From Halichondria panicea (Eukaryota > Porifera > Demospongiae > Suberitida > Halichondriidae), in NCBI RefSeq assembly GCF_963675165.1, contig NC_087377.1, positions 1,947,501 to 2,011,500 of the forward strand: DNA of 64,000 nucleotides, written 5' to 3'. The notes beneath the pieces are model-generated. The model worked only from the letters and a program-made list of their open reading frames with translations. It was not told the DNA's origin and did not search any database. The number at the start of each line of letters is the position of its first letter. Position 1 is the first letter of the stretch. Position numbers and translations under genes: made by a program. Shown here in pieces: positions 57,692 through 64,000 of the stretch.

Positions 57692-58080
57692 TCAATTGGT
57701 GGCACTATGAGCAACTGCAGTTGCTGTCTTCACATACTTGTCTTCAATTTCCTCGGCTACATCGTTACGCTCAACAGTAGGACTCCTTAGACATTCACAT
57801 ATGTAAGGCCATGTCATCGGGTGCTCTGGATCAGTGACTTCAAGACGCTTGGTTACCATCTTCATTAGGCGGCGTTGGTTATGGCGGTATGCATCTTCAA
57901 TGTCTTCCAAGTCGGTAATCTTCATTCCGAGAGCCAGTCCCAAGTTGAACCAATCTTTGCTTGCACTTCTCAGCTTCTCACAAATTGTTAGAATATCATC
58001 TCCAGTCAGAACAATGGACGACCGTTGTTGTGCAATTTCTACTGTTTGGTTTCTGCTAGTAGGCTCCTCTTGTGACGATC
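57692..58080 (-). CDS. Death-domain exon, paralogue of exon 13 of the 2-14 kb gene
   Basis: Exon 58080-57674 with TGA at 57692, entered in phase 1 after TGTGTGTAG. It encodes KDWFNLGLALGMKITDLEDI, then RRLMKMVTKRLEVTDPEHP and TWPYICECLRSPTVERNDVA, clearly the same Death domain as 2295-2677, with the divergence concentrated in the first third. The 3'-UTR with AATAAA (57593-57598) is shared too. No Roc-COR or ankyrin exons exist upstream within this window; two GTAAGCC donors near 58347 and 58470 mark possible short linker exons. It is either the end of a gene whose other exons were lost, or a Death-only protein. Confidence 0.7.
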
Positions 58081-58139
58081 CTACACACACAAGATTAGTA
58101 CATATTGCATTGAAAATGGCCAGTTTGACAAGCGTACAA

Positions 58140-58889
58140 TAAGCAAAACTGTTCTATTACTAGTGTTCAAGCTGGCGCTGTGCTAATGCCTCTCGCCATG
58201 TTTTTGCTTTCGCTCAAAAGTATTAGAGTGTTATATTAGTTTCTATAATGAATTTATATTAAAGTTAGCTTACCTATATAAAGTCACTGAGAAGAAAAGA
58301 CTTATTTATATGCATCTATTGTTGTTATTTATTGTATTATGTGGCTTACCAGGACCTCAAGAAAGAAGAAAATTGATTCTTCCAGGATCTGTAGTTCAGT
58401 GTATATAATATCAGACCTGTGTACATGCATATTGTTATCTATATTGTTATATGGTAGTGTTTTGTGGCTTACCAGGCCCTCAAGACAAAGATGATTCTGC
58501 CAGGAGGATCTGGATCTGGACCTTGGTTTCTCACACGTGGGGAATGAGCGCGCATGCGCATTACATCCACAGGAATAATAAAGGGTGTGTCCAAACAGAT
58601 CAATGGCTACTGCATGCTAGCTAGCTGTTTTAACAGATATTTTCTGAGTCTTGTAGCTAACAAAAAGCTAGCGCTTTTTAGTGCAAGGCTAACTCATATG
58701 TTGAATAGAAAGTATGTGCGGACAGATGATGCTATGAAAGATTCTGAAGAGACTGCAACAGCCATAACTCGAGAAAGAAGCTTTAGTTTGCTAATCCACG
58801 AATCAAAATCCAAGAGAACGTGGCTAGAAGCCTATAGAAGCTGTTAGTTTTCGTCGCATTGCAACCGTTGAGCAGTTACAGCTGGAACA

Positions 58890-58931
<42 letters not shown>

Positions 58932-59040
58932 CAGCTTTACCGTATCCCTTGTGCGGCTACGCCTCGAGGCATAATAAGCCACATGTACGGAATGGGCCTG
59001 TAGGAATCAAGATAATGTATTTTTCAGACTAAGGGCTTTC
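58140..59040. other. Spacer between the two Death-domain gene ends
   Basis: Contains a duplicated ~120-bp block (about 58335-58400 and 58455-58520, landmark GGCTTACCAGG-CCTCAAGA) and a CA microsatellite at 58890-58930. A 97-codon plus-strand frame from 58554 has no recognisable domain. Confidence 0.5.
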
Positions 59041-59197
59041 AAATAGTTTTAAATAGAAGGTGATGGTATATATGCACACACACACACAGAACACAGAACA
59101 TTATAATAGTCAGTACTTATAGTCAACACAGAGTCAGTTCTTTACTTGACATTCTTGCATGCTTCTTTACTTGACATCAGTTCTTTATTCGTGCCTT

Positions 59198-59825
59198 TCA
59201 AGTAGCTCCAGTATCTGTATGAAAGCATGAGCACAGCACAATAAACTAGAGCCTTATAAGCAAAACATTGCAATAAAACACTGTGTGCAATGAAAATAGG
59301 GATCAGATTTATGAATATTCCAGTAATAATCTGTTTAAAAACATGAGTGCATGATTTAGGAGCCCTCAGGGCTAGTAGAACCATCAAGTACTTAGAATGC
59401 TGTATACTATTATGGCATGGCACAACTGCATGACGAGCAAGCTCACAAAGGTAATGGTCAAAGTGATGATTCACTAGGTAACTCACATGTATGCTCCACA
59501 CAGGTCTTGTGAATGCTGCGAACTGCCTCTCCGTCCTCAATCTCTGAGGCAATTTCCACTAATCGACCGTAAGTAGCTGTTGAATTCAATGGATTGAATT
59601 GGAGAATATTTTTACTCTTCCACTTCTTTAGAGCAGCGAGGAATTTCCCTGAAATACCAACAAATGTGTGATCGATAGCACCAATCTCAGCATCACTGAG
59701 GCCCAGCCTGTGCTTGTATCTGTCATAGCCAACAATCTCGGTAGACAACTGGAGAAGAGCATCATCCGAGCACTCACTACTCAACTGAGCTGCAGTCGCT
59801 GTCACTATCGTCTTATGTGGTTGAA
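59198..59825 (-). CDS. Death-domain protein, 3' end (copy B)
   Basis: Exon 59825-59487 plus terminal exon 59214 to TGA at 59198. The protein is nearly identical to copy A (18171-18509); differences include V for A in LSTEIVGYD, S for P in VGISGKF and VEHT for VKDT at the end. Frame and splice sites are intact in both copies, so both could be functional. Upstream exons are unidentified in both. Confidence 0.75.
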
Positions 59826-60402
59826 CTGTACAGATCAAAATACATTACATTATTTCCAATGACATGCAACGGCACGTAGTGGCAATACTCTGAAATGTAC
59901 ACCAAATACTTTATCACTGTCACATGAGACCCCATACACAATACAACTGTCAAGGCTATAATTGAAGATTGCTTCAATTTAGATTGCTATACTTGTACAA
60001 TAATGATGTCGTGAATAATTATAGTGATCACATTAATTCCCAAGTTGTTCCCTTAATTAGCTTATTACCAATGCATATGATTTAATTAGATCTCACTTTT
60101 CATTGGCTAACTAGAGCTATGTGTACAGAGGACTTCTGCCAACCAACCTGAAATCCTCTGTACATGTATATGTAGAGAAGTACATTTGTATCCTCAAGCA
60201 AACTATAGTTTGGGCAGAATATTGGCAGTACATGGAATGCTGTGGTGAACCCATACAAATGTTATTATTGCTTTCACTTCATTTGAAATGCAAACCGTAA
60301 TTATTAAAGTCACCACTAGCTATTTGCATTGTCCTAATACAAATCTATTTTGTAGCTCTTTATCAAAATAATTATGTGTTTAAATTAGCGATAAGTCAAC
60401 CA

Positions 60403-61588
60403 CTAGCTACAGTGCACACAGTGGGACCACACCATAGGCTCTGTACACTAGCTACAGTGCACACAGTGGGACCACACTATAGGCTCTGTACACTAGCTAC
60501 AGTGCACACAGTGGGACCACACTATAGGCTCTGTACACTATAGCTACAGTGTACACAGTGGGACCACACTATAGGCTCTGTACACTAGCTACAGTGCACA
60601 CAGTGAGACCACACTATAGGCTCTGTACACTAGTCTACAGTGCACACAGTGGGACCACACTATAGGCTCTGTACACCAGCTACAGTGCACACAGTGGGAC
60701 TACACTATAGGCTCCGTACACCAGCTACAGTGCACACAGTGGGACCACACTATAGGCTCCGTACACCAGCTACAGTGCACACAGTGGGACCACACTATAG
60801 GCTCTGTACACTAGCTACAGTGCACACAGTGGGACCACACTATAAGCTCTGTACACTAGCTACAGGGTACACAGTGGGACCACACTATAGGCTCTGTACA
60901 CTAGCTACAGTGCACACAGTGGGACCACACTACTATAGGCTCTGTACACTAGCTACAGTGCACACAGTGGGACCACACTATAGGCTCTGTACACTAGCTA
61001 CAGTGCACACAGTGGGACCACACTATAAGCTCTGTACACTAGCTACAGGGTACACAGTGGGACCACACTATAGGCTCTATACACCAGCTACAGTGCACAC
61101 AGTGGGACCACACTATAGGCTCCGTACACCAGCTACAGTGCACACAGTGGGACCACACTACTATAGGCTCTGTACACTAGCTACAGTGCACACAGTGGGA
61201 CCACACTATAGGCTCTGTACACTAGCTACAGTGCACACAGTGGGACCACACTATAAGCTCTGTACACTAGCTACAGGGTACACAGTGGGACCACACTATA
61301 GGCTCTGTACACTAGCTACAGTGCACACAGTGGGACCACACTATAGGCTCTATACACCAGCTACAGTGCACACAGTGGGACCACACTATAGGCTCTATAC
61401 ACCAGCTACAGTGCACACAGTGGGACCACACTATAGGCTCTGTACACCAGCTACAGTGCACACAGTGGGACCACACTATAGGCTCTGTACACTAGCTACA
61501 GTGTACACAGTGGGACCACACTATAGGCTCTGTACACCAGCTACAGTGCACACAGTGGGACCACACTATAGGCTCTGTACACTAGTCT
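60403..61588. repeat. 45-bp satellite, about 26 units, with higher-order structure
   Basis: Same unit as 19069-19617. Variants mark a higher-order block: a unit with an extra CTA (ACTACTATAGG), a normal unit, then a unit with CTATAAGC and GGGTACACAG recur together three times. The frame stays open over 322 codons from 60640, except that this follows from the 45-bp period. Confidence 0.97.
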
Positions 61589-61950
61589 ACACACTGCATG
61601 TCAATTAGAGTAGCATTTCTGCAAACAAGGTGAAAATGGTTTTTAGTGGAACAGCTGTCTACCCCTGGGCCCATACACGCAGACATTCTACTTTCAAAGG
61701 ACTATAGAATATTTGCATATACACTAAATTGGAATTCCATGTAGTGGGACAAGACAACAGTCTGGCTACCGATCAAAATTATCTCCGTAAAAATACAATT
61801 ATTGGGGTCACAGACGTCACAGCTGAATGGAGAGTGGTGTGGGAGGGCTAGCTGGATGAATGTGAGGGATGATGGGATCATTGTGACAGGGCAATGGACC
61901 GCTACTAAACCCTAGTTATCAGTCAACAGCTGGAGCTTTATTTCCTACAA

Positions 61951-62152
61951 TGCATAGCGGGAAATTTTTGCGGGTGCAATTTGGCTCCAGAACCCTCAGT
62001 AGAATTTTCGTGGGTTCTAATATTTGCGGGGTTCAATGCCAGGAAACCACACCCACCAATAGCTTTGCATGTGAAATACCGGTGCATGGGAGTTTATCCC
62101 AGTTTTAAATGCTCTGCCCTCGAAAAACGACGAAAATTTCCCGCTATACGGC
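61951..62152. mobile_element. MITE of the TACCGTATAGCGGGT family (duplicated copy)
   Basis: Counterpart of 19982-20169, with a 15-base-scale insertion near 62010. Confidence 0.75.
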
Positions 62153-62958
62153 ACTTGTTATCAATACCCCATTTTTAATAATACATGTGCAATGTATGCT
62201 AGCTGTGACAGGGCAATGGACCGCTACTAAACCCCAGTGATCAGTCAACAGCTGGAGCTTTATTAATAATAATTATCATAATGAAGTTAATTGTTTCCCA
62301 GATGCTTGTTATCAATAATTATCCCGTTTTTGCTATATACAAAAGTATAGCTAGCATACATGTACCTGTCGGTCCTAGGTATTTTTTTAAACGTCAAAAT
62401 CAGTACAGCTTAATGGCTTTTTTAGTATTGTATGCTAGCTGTACGTTTGGATCGACGTCAAATGATATTTCGGTCTCCTTTGTTCCATTAAATAACGTGT
62501 GAAAAATTGATTAACTATTATAGTGTGGGAAGTAGGGAGGAGGCACAGTGTACTATAATAATGCTTTTCTAACTCCCTAAAAATTCTATTCACAAATTTT
62601 GAGACAGTTTGCTCAATATAATAATTATTTCCCCAAAAGCCCAATGTAGCTATGTCAACAGTTTATAACAAGAGAGCACAGTTAGCATACAAACAGCGTC
62701 AAATACAACAAATACAAGTTTTTCTGTTTTGGATGCTTCCATTAGAGGGAGTGTTAGCAAACGTGCTGTACAAAGTTCATTCTAATCTTCACTGTCAGCT
62801 TTGAATCTGAGGCCTCAATTCACTTATTAGTTCTACTGCACGCTATAGCTGTACCTTAATTTGTAATTATTTCCCCCCCCACACACACAGCACACCCACA
62901 CACACACCCACACACACATACACACACCCCACACACACACACCCCACACAGCCTGTAC

Positions 62959-63938
62959 CTTTGGGTCAACGTTAATAATCTTTCTGTCTCGTTTATTCTT
63001 AACCCTTTCCCTGCTTTAATTAAAAGTGAATATTCGCTTATTTTGTTTAAAAAATTTATAACTCATGAACCGTATATTAAAAACACTTGTAACAAAGTTC
63101 CACAGGTAGAACCGGACCTGTCGCATCCATGGGATCATCATTGTTGCCTAGCAACCAACCACCACCCCACAAATAACAATTGTTAACAAAAATTCACAAT
63201 TATGTACACAAACAATATTGTATGATGTTACGAAGTGACTGAACAAATGATATAAGTGTTCAGAATGTTCTCACGGTGACATGGCTCACTCAGGGCTCAA
63301 TCAGGATCTGCAGAAACTTGTATTTGAGGTTCTATCGGCAGACGCCCTTTTCCCGGGAAATATTTTCTTCACCTACACACAGGTTTACAAGTTTAATGGT
63401 GGCTCATGATGTCCACTGTTGTACTAACTAGCCTAAACAAACCTATAGTGAAGCTATCAAGACTACAAATGCTACTCTATAGTGACTTACCAGGTTCAGG
63501 AAGATGGTCCACCTCAAGTGCGTCTTCCTCAGGATTCTCAGGCTCTTTCTTTTTAGCTTGACCTCTGAAAGGAAGCTTCCTACCTAGCTATGATCCCAGT
63601 CACTGTCCTCTCACTCTACAAGGCCATAGGCATCGATATTCTCACTCTCTAGCTTCCCTAGAACCTCCCTGAGGTTGTATTACGAAGATCTTGTAGCAAT
63701 TATAAAACGGTCACTTTTCTTTCGACAATTCTGATCGAACTGTACCTCAAAGCAAAATATTAAAAATACCACGTGGAAGAGCAGCTCAATGCGCATGTGC
63801 TGGTACCAGCAGTGTGTGCATAGGTACAACACAGAGTGCACAACGATTTTTTGAAATTTATCAGTAGCCATGCCGACTATAGTCGGCTAAAGCGGGGAAA
63901 GGGTTAAACAGCAGACCTGAGGCATTGTCTGCAATCAC
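62959..63938 (-). pseudogene. CFAP299: CFAP299-like exon split by a transposon
   Basis: On the minus strand the exon begins at 63938 (GTGATTGCAGACAATGCC, V-I-A-D-N-A) and after LLF is interrupted at TTAA by the element 63003-63903; it resumes at 62998 and ends at 62959 (VDPK). Outside the insertion the frame matches vertebrate CFAP299 better than copy 1, which has lost two bases at the exon start. So each copy has a different lesion in the same exon. Confidence 0.8.
63003..63903. mobile_element. piggyBac-type TTAA element, 901 bp
   Basis: Flanked by TTAA at 62999-63002 and 63904-63907; the duplicate locus has a single TTAA at 21003-21006, proving insertion with a TTAA target. Inverted ends CCCTTTCCCTGCTTTA and TAAAGCGGGGAAAGGG. 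On the minus strand from 63871 fragments such as MATDKFQKIVVHSVLYL, LESENIDAYGLVE, EDSDWDHS and KKKEPENPEEDALEVDHLPE could be remnants of an acidic transposase N terminus, but no catalytic domain is present, so it is non-autonomous. Confidence 0.9.
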
Positions 63939-64000
63939 CTGTGTGTGCGTGCGTGGGGTGTGTGTGTGTGCGAGTTATATCAAACAGACACAAACAAGGT

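Larger units (their letters stand above)
59050..63990. repeat. Segmental duplication, copy 2
   Basis: Counterpart of 17749-21070, enlarged by satellite expansion (60403-61588) and by the 901-bp insertion (63003-63903). The window ends inside it. Confidence 0.93.

Noticed and set aside
58554-58847. 97-codon plus-strand open frame
   Set aside because: No recognisable motif and no conserved counterpart; not listed as a gene.
60640-61608. 322-codon open frame over the satellite
   Set aside because: The frame follows from the 45-bp unit being a multiple of three without a stop; no start context, domain or splice evidence.

Overview
This window is animal nuclear DNA, most probably from a sponge (demosponge, Amphimedon-like). 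The genes have short GT-AG introns (an 87-base intron is seen), the spacers are AT-rich with many TAATTATAAT runs, the domain mixture is metazoan (ankyrin, Roc-COR, Death, RRM, CFAP299, DNA primase large subunit), and miniature transposons are very dense. The species assignment is an inference; nothing in the window proves it. I saw no prokaryotic operon, CRISPR array, rRNA or convincing tRNA.

Layout. 1-2.2 kb: dispersed repeat (copies near 48 and 54.5 kb) with a small hAT-like insertion. 2.2-13.9 kb, minus strand: the main gene, which I assembled exon by exon into a 1293-codon reading frame: ankyrin repeats, a Roc-like GTPase, a COR-like region, an Ig-like segment and a C-terminal Death domain. 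It resembles DAPK1 without the kinase. 14-17 kb: a Tc1-like miniature element, a 3x tandem repeat and a broken NAK-family (AAK1/GAK-like) kinase fragment. 17.7-21.1 kb: a second type of Death-domain gene end, a 45-bp satellite and the last recognised exon of a CFAP299-like gene, whose further exons lie at 22.3-22.7 kb. This block is duplicated at 59.0-64.0 kb with a longer satellite and a TTAA-flanked (piggyBac-type) insertion.

22.8-30 kb: a small Cys-rich gene fragment, a 1.9-kb transposon and a decayed ARL-type GTPase. 30.9-36 kb: repeats, an intron-containing DNA primase large subunit (PRIM2) pseudogene, and an APEX1-like last exon lacking its catalytic His. 36-44 kb, plus strand: Cys-rich and RRM gene pieces; one RRM gene has a hAT transposon in its last exon (39.69-42.30 kb). 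45.8-46.9 kb: a transposon with hexamer-built terminal repeats and an exact 11-bp target duplication. 49.5-50.7 kb: another inverted-repeat element. 51.8-52.6 kb: first exons of a gene with an inhibitor-I9/subtilisin-propeptide-like domain. 56.9-58.1 kb, minus strand: a type II membrane protein fragment and a third Death-domain exon, followed by the 59-64 kb duplicate.

How it fits together: the window carries one apparently intact signalling gene of the Death/ROCO class, several paralogous Death-domain gene 3' ends multiplied by segmental duplication, and many partial, mutated host-gene copies stirred by DNA transposons. Several insertions can be dated relative to duplications because an uninterrupted paralogous site is present in the same window.
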